From assembly GCF_030272615.1 (NCBI RefSeq), contig NC_081413.1, forward strand, positions 187,888,669 through 187,952,668: a stretch of DNA of 64,000 bases, in the 5' to 3' direction. This DNA is from Cryptomeria japonica. Taxonomy: Eukaryota > Streptophyta > Pinopsida > Cupressales > Cupressaceae. The translations under genes and the position numbers were made by a program. Below, piece by piece: positions 55,443-64,000 of the stretch. The notes under the pieces are model-generated. The model was not told the DNA's origin and did not search any database. It saw only the letters and a program-made list of their open reading frames with translations. Numbering within the stretch: the first letter of the stretch is position 1; each line of letters starts with the position of its first letter.

Positions 55443-57560
55443 AGGCAACTTGTAAGGCAAAGCCATTTTAGGGATAGGTTTTAGTGTGGAAATGAAGTAT
55501 AGTAAAAGTTAACAGTTTAAAACAATGGTTTTAGTTATTTTTTCAAAAGTTGTTTGAGATGTTGCTTCTCCACTCTTAATTGGAGAATGGTTTAAGTTAG
55601 CAGGAAATTTGGCGTTATGTATATGCTGAGCTTTTATGCTATTGGTGTTGCGTAAATTGATCTTTGGTTCTGACGCAAGATACTATAGCCATACATGTGA
55701 GATAGTCTGGTAGATTGTTTCTTTTCCGAAGAAATAAATCTTTCATCACATCAATGATCAAGATAGTATTCTATTGGAACACAATGACAAGACTTCTCCT
55801 TATAAAAGAAAAAGCTGACATTTGAGCAGGGACTTCAATAAGCAAGGCATCGACATGTTTATTGAAAGCAAAATGCTTACCTTAGACTTTTATAGCCAAA
55901 ATTGTGCTTCAAGAACCTTGGCTTCCCTAAGACGATTTTGGAAGTGTCATCTTTGAAATGTCGCCATATATCTTGTCTTCCACAAGATTCTAATGGTGGA
56001 CAACTGTATTGTATGTCAAAGTTCTGCAGACATTCTTAATCATCTGAGTGTCATTAAAAAAAACATTTTCAAAAGAAGAGGCAACGACAAATTAGTTCAA
56101 TCTAGCAAGCCCCAAAAGCCCTGGCAGCAGTACATCTTCAAAAGGCCCAATCCTCTCCTCTTTGCGAAATTGAATGCAAGAATAATCACATATGCCAACT
56201 ATGCGAATCTTTGTTTTGACTGCTAATAGTAAGCAAAACACGAGCAAACCATGAAATTGTAAATAAAAGAAAGCCTTGATTTAAAAAGATCCTGGCAATG
56301 CTTTTGCACTAATCATCCATCATTATAAAATGAAAATCTCAAATCTGTTTAGATCATTCACTCTTCATCATTGTTCCGACATGGAATTATAGCATGTCTC
56401 CTATCTTCCTTACGATTGGATGATAGATCTAAAACCAACTGCAAGAGAGTCAAAGCCATATTAAACTCTAATTCTGAATTACACAAAATACTTTTGATTT
56501 GAAATGGAAATAGATTTATTTTATTAATTTAAATAATGTTACCAAAATGAACTTAATCAGTGGAGTGAATTGTGAATGGCACTAATTAATTATTGAAATT
56601 AATTAATTATTTTAGATGAGGTGAAATTTAGTTGTCTACAATCAAAGATGTTGGTACCACACTGTTGGTTTTCAAAATTGTTACTCCATTTAGAGTAGAC
56701 ATTTAATATCGAGACAAGAGGGTGGTTTTCAAAATTGTTACTCCATTTAGAGTAGACATTTAATATCGAGACAAGAGGAACAGTATTAATCCAAATAAAA
56801 AAACAAAATTTATCTTTAGAGTGGACAATCATGCAAATGTAAATTAAATGATTGCTCATTAGGCAAGAGGATCAATCCCTATCTTAGTGGGAAACCGAGT
56901 TATATCCTTTTGGATGATTCCTCTTAACTTTGCTTATAGATGTGCAACTCGGAGACCATAAGCATGATTCTCCGAATGGGTTTCAACTTGATTTTGCTTT
57001 GGATTATGGGAAAGCATTACACTAAATCATGTTAATGGAAGAAACCTAGTCTATTCTAAACTAAAAAGTGAGAGAGATACTTAAATTAAAAAATTGCTCA
57101 TTCAACATAGAGGACTAGGCCTTATCTTATTGGGAAACATAGTCACAACTAGGAGAAAAGATAAACACTCCTATAAAATTAGAATTGAATATATGTGCAA
57201 ATAATAGATGGTTCTAACATTACATGGTGAAGCCTACTTTAAAGATCCATTTCCAAGCAAAGAACATCCCCCTCATTTTAAAGAGAAAAGTACTACATTT
57301 TTTATTTTTATTTTTAATATTGTTGTGATGCAAACTATTCTTGCAAGCAATCAAACTAGCAAATGTGGTTAGAGATATGCTGTCACACACTCACAAGATC
57401 CCTTGGGCATATGCTAGTCAGCGATGGGGACAATCCCCTATGAAGAGGTTTCATAATTATAATATATTCTTAGAATCGCACATACAAAGCAAATCCCACC
57501 TCGGAAGGAAGGAATAGGAATTTGAGGGGTGAGCAAAAACCCTTGAATGATGCTTTGCAA
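55443..57560. other. OXS3-like 3' UTR and unassigned intergenic sequence
   Basis: The 3' UTR probably ends after AATAAA 55733-55738. The rest is AT-rich. It holds a perfect 56-bp-class tandem duplication at 56662-56776 (GGTTTTCAAAATTGTTACTC) and two diverged copies of a GGGAAACCGAG / GGGAAACATAG segment near 56850 and 57110. The ORF at 55993-56226 has no known domain. Confidence 0.4.
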
Positions 57561-57610
57561 TTAAGAGGAGGTTGTCCTAAGGTGCAAGCTCTGCTTCGTG
57601 CAGGTCGTGG

Positions 57611-57874
57611 ATGACCCGCCTCTCTATCTTTGCCACTCCTTCAGGTGCAATTGATGTCTGCCATGTTGGTTGTGTGTTTACGGGCTATTGTTCATTGAGA
57701 AAAGATGAAGCTTCTAGTGCAATCGTGGGCAAGAGCGTGGAGAAGACATTCAAACAAGCGATCGTTGGAGAGCATTGCTGGAGGGAGCCAAGTTCGGTGC
57801 CGAAATCACACCTAATGACCGTGGCCTGTCCGACGATGGAGGAGGATGTAAGAACGCCTTTGCTCCTAAATTAG
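57611..57874 (+). CDS. Hypothetical 87-codon ORF
   Basis: Less AT-rich than its surroundings, with a start in fair context and sequence ending MEEDVRTPLLLN. No domain, partner exon or homologue is recognised. It may be a gene fragment or chance. Confidence 0.2.
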   Translation: MTRLSIFATPSGAIDVCHVGCVFTGYCSLRKDEASSAIVGKSVEKTFKQAIVGEHCWREPSSVPKSHLMTVACPTMEEDVRTPLLLN

Positions 57875-58167
57875 TTATTGTTCTGAATGCTCAAATGTCC
57901 TTGGCTATTGATAGTAAGAAAGCTAGGCTTAAAAATGTTTAGATCTTTCTTGTAGCCTTGGATATTAATAAAGTCCTTTCTAGAAATTATTTGAATACAT
58001 GGTGTGTCGACTTGAATTTCATCATCAAAATACTACAATACAAAGGAAGTGCTATAGGAAATCCAAACTCAACCAATGAAACTACATGAAATAAATATTA
58101 AAATAAAAACACTATTATTACCTTCATGATTTAAGTCTCATTGTGTCCTAACTCCATTGTTCTTGGT

Positions 58168-59140
58168 TGCAGATGATGTGCTCTCAGACAAGCACTGATA
58201 GCTTCCAAGATGACATATGAAGAATGGACTGATAACTGATAGTTAACTAATACTATGATATGCAATGCTAAATGAGAAATGTTTATTTGCTTCAAGATTT
58301 AAAACTCACAGATGCATAAGTTTTCACAAATGGTTAACTTGAAAACTCACTTGAAGACTAACTCTTTCTCAACTCAAACTCCCATTTTTATAGACTTTGA
58401 GAGGATAAGATGATGTGGCCTAGATCAACGGTCATGATCAGATCTGCAGATTTGGATGGCTATGAGCAAAGGTGAAGGTTGAGAGAAAGGGGGAAGGAGA
58501 AGACAAGTGTCACTCATCTCACCTTGACTGGGTTACTGACTGAGGAAATCTAGGGATGGTTGGAGAAGATTTAGGCACGAGAGGACAAGTGGACTCAAGT
58601 CCTTCCTAAAATGTAGGGATGTTAGAGAGAATATAGAAGAAGGTTAAGAAATATGTGTACTACACAATATTTCATTAAATTTGGAAGTTGAAGATAAGTG
58701 GCTAATAAATGATTTATTTATTTTAATTTTGTTGAATTAATTTAGGCACATGATGAATGAGTTGGTAAAGGAAAGATGAAGTGGAGATGGAAGGATGAGT
58801 TGGAAAAGGGATTAAATAATTTAAAAATTATTTAATACTCGAGACTATAGGATAGAGAAATAATCATTAAATATTAAATATTTAATTGATTGGAGGAATA
58901 ATTAAATATTAGATATTTAATTAATTGAAGGAATAATTAAATATTAGATATTTAATTAATTGATTAGAAGAAAAGGATAAACGAATTAATTAATAAAATA
59001 TTTTAATTAAATTAATTAATAGGACATGAAATGAATTAAATAAATTAATCTTTTCAAATTAACTATTTAATAGAAGAATAATTATTAAATAAATATTAAA
59101 TATTTATTTAATCGCTCATAGCCATTTTTATGTGTATACA
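58168..59140 (-). repeat. Probable 3' LTR of that element
   Basis: Its U3 start TGTATACACATAAAAATGG is close to the LTR start at 62817 (TGTAGACACATAAAAATTTCC). The TATA box is near 58388 (CTATAAAAATGGG on minus). The far end at 58168 (TGCAGATGATG on plus) is uncertain. It contains an AT-rich palindromic tandem of about 38 bp (58862-58975). Confidence 0.5.
58862..58975. repeat. 38-bp AT palindromic tandem (3 units)
   Basis: Each unit contains TTAAATATTAGATATTTAA or a variant, itself a hairpin, joined by TTGATTGGAGGAATAA-like linkers. It sits in U3 of the LTR. Confidence 0.7.
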
Positions 59141-59674
59141 TTTTGCCCCTCTTTGAAATGATGTCGAGACAACATTGTTTCAAAGATTAAATCAAGTCTT
59201 GATAGTGTACCTGATGAAGATTGAAAATCTTGATTATGTGCCCCTCGGGAGATTGATCGTAAAATTGTTGAAAAAATTGGATAAGTGATTGATCTCACGA
59301 TAATTGAAAAAGTTCGTCAATTAAATTCATTTGTAAAAAATAAATAAAATTGCCCCATTTTAATAGCATTAATTACCCTTCCAAATGGTAAATATAAAAT
59401 TAACCAAAGGTAATTTTAATTTTATTTGCATCCTTGTCAGCTTTTGAAGAAATTTGTCTTAGGTGAGGTGGCGAAATGGTGATTTCGTTCGAGAACCATC
59501 GATTTGAGCGCGTTCGACGATATCAACGACCTCCTGACTATGGTTATCCGGTATGCACCTTATCCCAAGTTGTTTTGCAACTTGTCGTACGATTTTCCAT
59601 GTTTTTCAACGCGTATGAGGCTTTTTTGATTTTTTTCGATTTTCAGCTTTATGTTTGAACACTTTCGATTTATT

Positions 59675-59945
59675 TGTTAGCGCTTTTGTATTTAAAGTTA
59701 GCGCATATGATAATTTTAGTGCATATGCCCGTTTTGTTAGCGCATTTGTGATGTTAGTGCATATGATTTGTCAGCACTTATGCTTTGAGTGTTTGCACAT
59801 ATAATGAATAGGGCAACGCTTTTGATTGTTTCACGCTTTTGTTCCAAGGTTTACCGCTTGTGCAAAAAAGGTTCACACATATGTTTGATTTAGCGTCTGT
59901 GATCAATAGAATAACGCTTTTGTTAAAAAGATTAGCGTTTATGTT
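59675..59945 (+). repeat. Degenerate TTAGCGC(A/T)TTTG repeats
   Basis: About a dozen loose copies of TTAGCGCTTTTGT, TTAGCGCATATG and related words at 18-30 bp spacing. This is the only GCG-rich periodic sequence in a very AT-rich stretch. Function unknown. Confidence 0.65.
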
Positions 59946-60039
59946 TCAAAATGAATTTGTTTGATGTTGTTCATGTTAAAATTCATTGTGATGATTAGAT
60001 TTAGGCATTTTGATGCACAATTGTGATTGATAGGTACTG

Positions 60040-60312
60040 GATGGATAAAGATTTGATAATGATGATTGATAGGATAAATGATTGATTGATTGAATTTGAT
60101 TTGATAGATTAGCTCTAAAAAACTGATGCAGTTTCTGATGAAGAGCATAACAGAGTTTGATTGAACTCATTGATTGATATAAAACCATGATTTTTAGGTT
60201 TAGATTGATTTGATAGCTTGATTTGTTTCATTTGAAAAGATGTACCAATTGTTGATGTGATAGATTAGCGACCTCTTTGATAGATAGATAGATAGATGAT
60301 TGATGATTGATC
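60040..60312. repeat. GATT/GATA low-complexity tract
   Basis: Runs of GATTGATT and GATAGATAGATAGATGATTGATGATTG. Simple sequence between the GCG repeats and the PMD ORF. Confidence 0.7.
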
Positions 60313-60334
60313 AAATTCTCTTGGTAAACAGGAG

Positions 60335-60958
60335 AAACTCGATGTTCTCTAGTGCCGCGAGAAATTCCCGGCTATGAGCCACTTAGTGCCAGAGCTTACA
60401 CAGGCTGAGGTGAGACATATAGATGCCTGTGGATTACGCCACTTGTTATACATCCATGATATTATCCATAATAGGGGATCGTTGACTGCTTTAGCAGAGA
60501 GATGGCATAGCGAGCATAACACTTTCCACCTGCCCACGGGTGAGATTAGTGTGATGCTTGAGGATGTCTACATGATTCTCCACATCCCTGTGACCGGTGA
60601 GTTAGTCCAGTACGATTTTCAGGATCGTGGAGGGACAAAGGCTTGTAGAGTCGTATTCGGTGATGAGAGCATTTCGAGAGGAGAGATCCGATGGGAGGAT
60701 ATGGTTATGTATTACGAGACTCTCCTTGTGATTCTTGTAGGTTTGATTAGGGGATTCATCTGTCCAGACAGGAGATCTCGAGGTTTTGCTGTTGGTTGGG
60801 GTGAAATTCCTCAGAGCATGATGCAACATCGGACTCGATATGCGTGGGGTGTATTTTTATATTTGATGAGGCACGTGTATTTTTTATTCGATATCATTGT
60901 ATACTTGGACTTTTTTTTGTTTTATGATGATCTATATGCATATATGTACTCTATATGA
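60335..60958 (+). pseudogene. Plant mobile domain (PMD/MAIN-like) ORF
   Basis: From the ATG at 60374 the frame reads MSHLVPELTQAEVRHIDACG, then SLTALAERWHSEHNTFHLP and GEISVMLEDVYMILHIPV, the hallmark of the plant mobile domain (aminotransferase-like, MAIN family). An upstream overlap in another frame (REIPGYEPL) looks like the original N-terminus, so a frameshift lies near 60375. After about residue 165 (FLYLMRH) similarity ends and AT-rich sequence follows, possibly an intron. It lies antisense to the surrounding gypsy remnant. PMDs are repeatedly captured by plant transposons. Confidence 0.6.
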
Positions 60959-60959
60959 T

Positions 60960-61430
60960 GATCTTTTCTTTTCTTTTTTTTACTTTTTATGATGACGATG
61001 TTCTATATGATGCAATGAAAAATGCTTTTGATTTTTATGATTTTGATGATCATGGATGCAAATGAAAATGATTACTAACTTAAATGATGCAAATGAAATG
61101 ATCTATATGGGAATGCAAATGAATGATGATGTAATATGTAATTCAAATGTTTTTGATTTTTATATGTAATGCTTATAATGATTATGAATCTAAGTGCAAA
61201 GATGCAACTAAATGAAATGGATGATGATGATTCTAAAAAAAATGAATGCACCTACAATGATCAAATGCAAATTGTTTTTGTTTATCTAAGTATACTCAAT
61301 CTTTATTTATGATCGTTGATTTATGAATGAAATGTAATGCTTATAGTGCAACTGACAATGAATGCTTATAATGCAGACGAAATAATGAGCTAATCTAAAA
61401 TGATCTAACTAAAAAAATGATACTGCCATT
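60960..61430. repeat. ATGATG/GCAAATGAA low-complexity region
   Basis: Purine-rich words such as GATGATGATG and GCAAATGAAATGATC repeat irregularly. No coding signal. Confidence 0.6.
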
Positions 61431-61494
61431 CTTCATATGCCTGTCTTGTAACAGTGCTTGCTTTCATCATTGAGCTTTAAAATGTTGTAAAAAA

Positions 61495-61630
61495 AAATAC
61501 AAGCAACTTGACATAATGATTCAAGCTGACTTGAGTATTTCTTACATGGATTTTGATATAGCAAGTTAATACAAGCAACTTGATAAAATGAATCAAGCTG
61601 ACCTGAGTTTTTCTTGCAGAACAGACAAGG
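61495..61630. repeat. 74-bp tandem duplication
   Basis: ATACAAGCAACTTGACATAA (about 61497) and ATACAAGCAACTTGATAAAA (about 61571), each followed by TCAAGCTGAC. A short ORF over it is an artefact. Confidence 0.7.
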
Positions 61631-61639
61631 ATTATCTCC

Positions 61640-62584
61640 TTTCATGCATGACTCAGAACATCTTCTTTAATCTTTTGTCAATCATATCCTTAGACAAGTA
61701 CATACCGTAGTAAGAGATGAACCACAAACAACAGTCAAAGAAAATAATCATGCCCCATCATGGCTTCTCTAGTCATGGACATCCTTGAGTCGCGTAGAGT
61801 ACATGATTAGCAATAAAATCAAGATATAAACAATGAATCATGTATGTCATTCACATGTTCTCAGTTCTCATGGTCATTAACTAATATAATCATCTTGATG
61901 AATGATCATTGGTAATCCTTTATTACTTGCTGGTTGACTCTTTGTTTCCTGAGTTTCACGATTGAGTTACTATAAAATGCCTTGATATTCGTTGCTTTGT
62001 TGCTCGTTATCTGTTTCAAAATCCTAGATGTTTTTTGGTTTTTCTAAGTTTTTCGAATGTTTTGGATTTTTCAAAGATTCAAAAGATCACCTTTGCAAAA
62101 GGAATTAGGATTTTTCCCCTAGTGGAAACAAAAATTTATTATGGATGTATGAATTGATCAAGATCCAAACCATGGCGGGATACGAATGCAGATTGATTGA
62201 TTTTGATAAAATCTAAGACAATGACTACGATAAGTATATCAAAGATTGATAATTGTTGGTAAGCTGCATATTTTTTGTTAAATGGTTTAGAGCAATAGAT
62301 GCGAAAGATGGAATGGATAAGCTATAACAGATGGAAGAGATAGATGCGATAGGATGGAGTGGATAGGTGCGCAAAGCGATCTCATAGATGGAAGAACTCA
62401 CTTTTTAGATAGCACATTTTTACCAGGTTTTCACTATCTAAATTTATTGCATTTTTTCCATATTTTGATTTTTTTTTTCTTTTTTGCTATTTTAAGCTTT
62501 TTAGGGATTTTCTGCTTTTTTGATTTTTATTGATTTCTTCAGGGTTTTATATGCTTTTAAAATTTTTTCCAAGACTTTATATCT
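61640..62584. other. AT-rich 3' non-coding region of the gypsy remnant
   Basis: No gene recognised. It lies between the integrase end and the PMD ORF. Confidence 0.4.
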
Positions 62585-62812
62585 CAAGCATAGAATTTCT
62601 TGAGATTGATAGAATTGATAGGTTCATCAAACAATCACCTTCAGGGGTAGATAACTTGTATGCTCCTGAGCCATATGCTGCTACTATGACAAAAAAGACC
62701 TAGCCAATTTGGTTCAAATTTACCCTTCTTTTCTTGGTCTTGCTGATTTCTTGGATTCTCCCTTAGAACTATATCTCCAATCTGAAAAATGCGTGGCTTG
62801 ACTCTATGATTA
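62585..62812 (-). pseudogene. Ty3/gypsy integrase C-terminal fragment
   Basis: On minus it reads YNHRVKPRIFQIGDIVLRE, NPRNQQDQEKKGKFEPNWLG and then, after a frameshift, AYGSGAYKLSTPEGD and LSIS-type sequence where relatives have PINSIHLKKFYA. The GDIVLR and GKFEPNWLGPF blocks are the integrase C-terminal domain of Tat/Athila-like elements. It is truncated upstream by the LTR at 62817. Confidence 0.7.
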
Positions 62813-62816
62813 TAAT

Positions 62817-63534
62817 TGTAGACACATAAAAATTTCCATTAATTTGTTCTCATTTAATTTCAAATTTCTCCGAACATCGGACGAGTCCTTATTATTACAT
62901 TATTATTTCTCCATAATTCATTATTCATAATTTCCATCTTTTATTATATTATTATTAATATCTTACCATTTATCCATTAAATTTATTAAATAAAACATTT
63001 ATCATATTCATTTATACGCCTTCATGCATTCACGTTATAAACATTTCTCTATTTATTTAATAAAACCCTTTAATGTCCCCTCCTACCACTTACCATTTCC
63101 CATTTCCCATTTACCACTCATCTTCCCTATACCACTCATCTTGCATTATCCCACATTCATCCCATGACATGAACTCGCCCAAAGAAAATCTATTTAAACA
63201 AGCCCCTCTCTCTTATTTGAGCATCTTATCTTTATGCGTCGAACTTATGTCAGTTTGCATTCCAATATCTTGACATCTTATCCACTATCTTTGCATTCTC
63301 AAATCTCCATTTCCTCATAGCTTTTGCTTTTTGCATAAGTGCTTCTGAGAGCAAGCATATCAAATGTGAAATCTTGAGGAATAGGAGTGCAATGAAGTGA
63401 ATTTTTGTTGCATGCATGTGTGTTTTAGCTTAGTATTTGCATTTGCATGTGTGTGTTTTGTAGGTTTTGTAGGTACTTCATTGTTGGATGCTGGAAGATT
63501 GAATCTTGTATTCAGTCCATTTCCTACATCTACA
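62817..63534 (+). repeat. 5' LTR (718 bp) of an element leaving the window
   Basis: Starts TGTAGACACATAAAAATTTCC, ends CTACATCTACA and is followed directly by a primer-site-like TGGCATGCCCGGTGGGAC. The left flank is ATAAT; its partner would lie beyond 64000. A TATA-like TATTTAAA is near 63192. Confidence 0.6.
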
Positions 63535-63536
63535 TT

Positions 63537-63554
63537 TGGCATGCCCGGTGGGAC
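63537..63554 (+). other. Primer-binding site of the element at 62817
   Basis: TGGCATGCCCGGTGGGAC, beginning with TGG two bases after the LTR CA end, the usual form of plant Ty3/gypsy primer sites. The tRNA is not assigned. Confidence 0.55.
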
Positions 63555-64000
63555 TTCCCCTTATCATTTTATTGTTTGGTTTTTTCTTCGTAGAAGATAA
63601 ATTTGCAGGGAGAAAAATGTATCTGTCTGATTTTTCTTAAAATTTTCTAATGCCTCTGTGACAAATATGTCTTGTGCATATACTGCTCACGTGCTTGCTT
63701 GTGCTACCACGTTTTGCATGCATTTGTTTGAATGTGTAACAAAGCCTTTGCATATCATACAATTTTTTCTTGAGAGTTCTGGCAGCCGTTTCAACAGATC
63801 TATTTTGAGCATTTTCTATGAATATTATCATCTATGACATGGCATGATATGAGATTACATTTCTTTGATATATTTTGTAGTCTTCAAACAACACACCTGG
63901 CTTAGTCTATGCTCCACAGTCTGCAATCTTCAAACAGCTAATGTGTCTGGTTTGTAACCCCACGTTGGGCATTCATTTTCTACACTTTTGAACAAAAAAA
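63555..64000. other. Leader of the truncated LTR element
   Basis: Non-coding so far; no gag ORF begins before the window ends. Confidence 0.5.

Larger units (their letters stand above)
58168..62816 (-). mobile_element. 3' part of a minus-strand Ty3/gypsy element with antisense PMD ORF
   Basis: In minus order: integrase C-terminus (62812-62585), about 3.4 kb of 3' non-coding DNA with an antisense plant-mobile-domain ORF, a polypurine tract (CAAAGAGGGGCAAAA, 59155-59141) and a 3' LTR starting TGTATACACATAAAAATGG at 59140. The 5' part was cut off by the LTR element at 62817. Long 3' regions with extra antisense ORFs are known from Tat-lineage Ty3/gypsy elements. Confidence 0.65.

Overview
This is a repeat-dominated window from a plant nuclear genome with a very large genome, most likely a gymnosperm (conifer). 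The reasons are the AT-rich sequence, deeply nested LTR retrotransposons including one element above 20 kb, Tat/Ogre-like Ty3/gypsy pol, decayed Ty1/copia copies, hAT-type MITEs and almost no host coding sequence. The species is inferred from style only. No rRNA, tRNA, CRISPR or bacterial-type operon was seen.

Layout. 1-4194: an unidentified exon-like fragment, a hAT-type MITE (421-927) and a decayed copia gag-protease fragment on the minus strand (about 1355-2600). 4200-13973: a solo LTR (LTR1, 5-bp duplication GGACC) holding a second, related solo LTR (LTR2, 6508-10975, duplication GGGAC); both carry long arrays of a 35-bp hairpin. 15027-20950: a copia-type element with LTRs and an initiator-Met primer site but no gag-pol, holding a 1.15-kb insertion (LTR6, duplication TATGT). 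20951-53655: a decayed plus-strand copia element whose pre-integrase region was split by a solo LTR (LTR5, 23176-50437, duplication TTGAT). LTR5 was split by a giant Ty3/gypsy element (GE, 24000-47631, duplication GTAC plus one mismatch), whose right LTR was split by another solo LTR (LTR3, 42525-45538, duplication GAAAG). That is four nested levels, with exact or near-exact target duplications for the three inner ones. 50518-51464: a second hAT-type MITE. 54546-55442: intronic triplication and the last exon of an OXS3-like host gene, the only convincing host coding sequence. 58168-62816: the 3' part of a minus-strand Ty3/gypsy element with an antisense plant-mobile-domain ORF. 62817-64000: the 5' end of another LTR element that runs off the window.

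The centrepiece is GE: two LTRs of about 6.3 kb and an 8.0-kb internal region on the minus strand, with domain order gag - protease - archaeal-type RNase H - RT - (degenerate) RNase H - integrase. Each LTR also carries two long ORFs (A and B, about 580 and 528 codons) upstream of the LTR TATA box, that is in U3. The genomic RNA would therefore carry them after pol, in the way MMTV carries sag in its U3. The first RNase H lies before RT, whereas Tat-lineage elements usually carry it after the RT-RNase H.

LTR1-5 share head and tail boxes (TGTTGATGTG and CACAACA on one strand). LTR1, 2, 4 and 5 also share a telobox palindrome just upstream of the TATA box. Each of LTR1-5 has its own, sequence-unrelated array of GC-rich palindromes; in LTR1, LTR2 and GE the spacing falls into discrete classes (about 84, 125, 135, 167 and 177 bp). 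Sequence differs between families while architecture is conserved, which suggests a selected regulatory or chromatin function.
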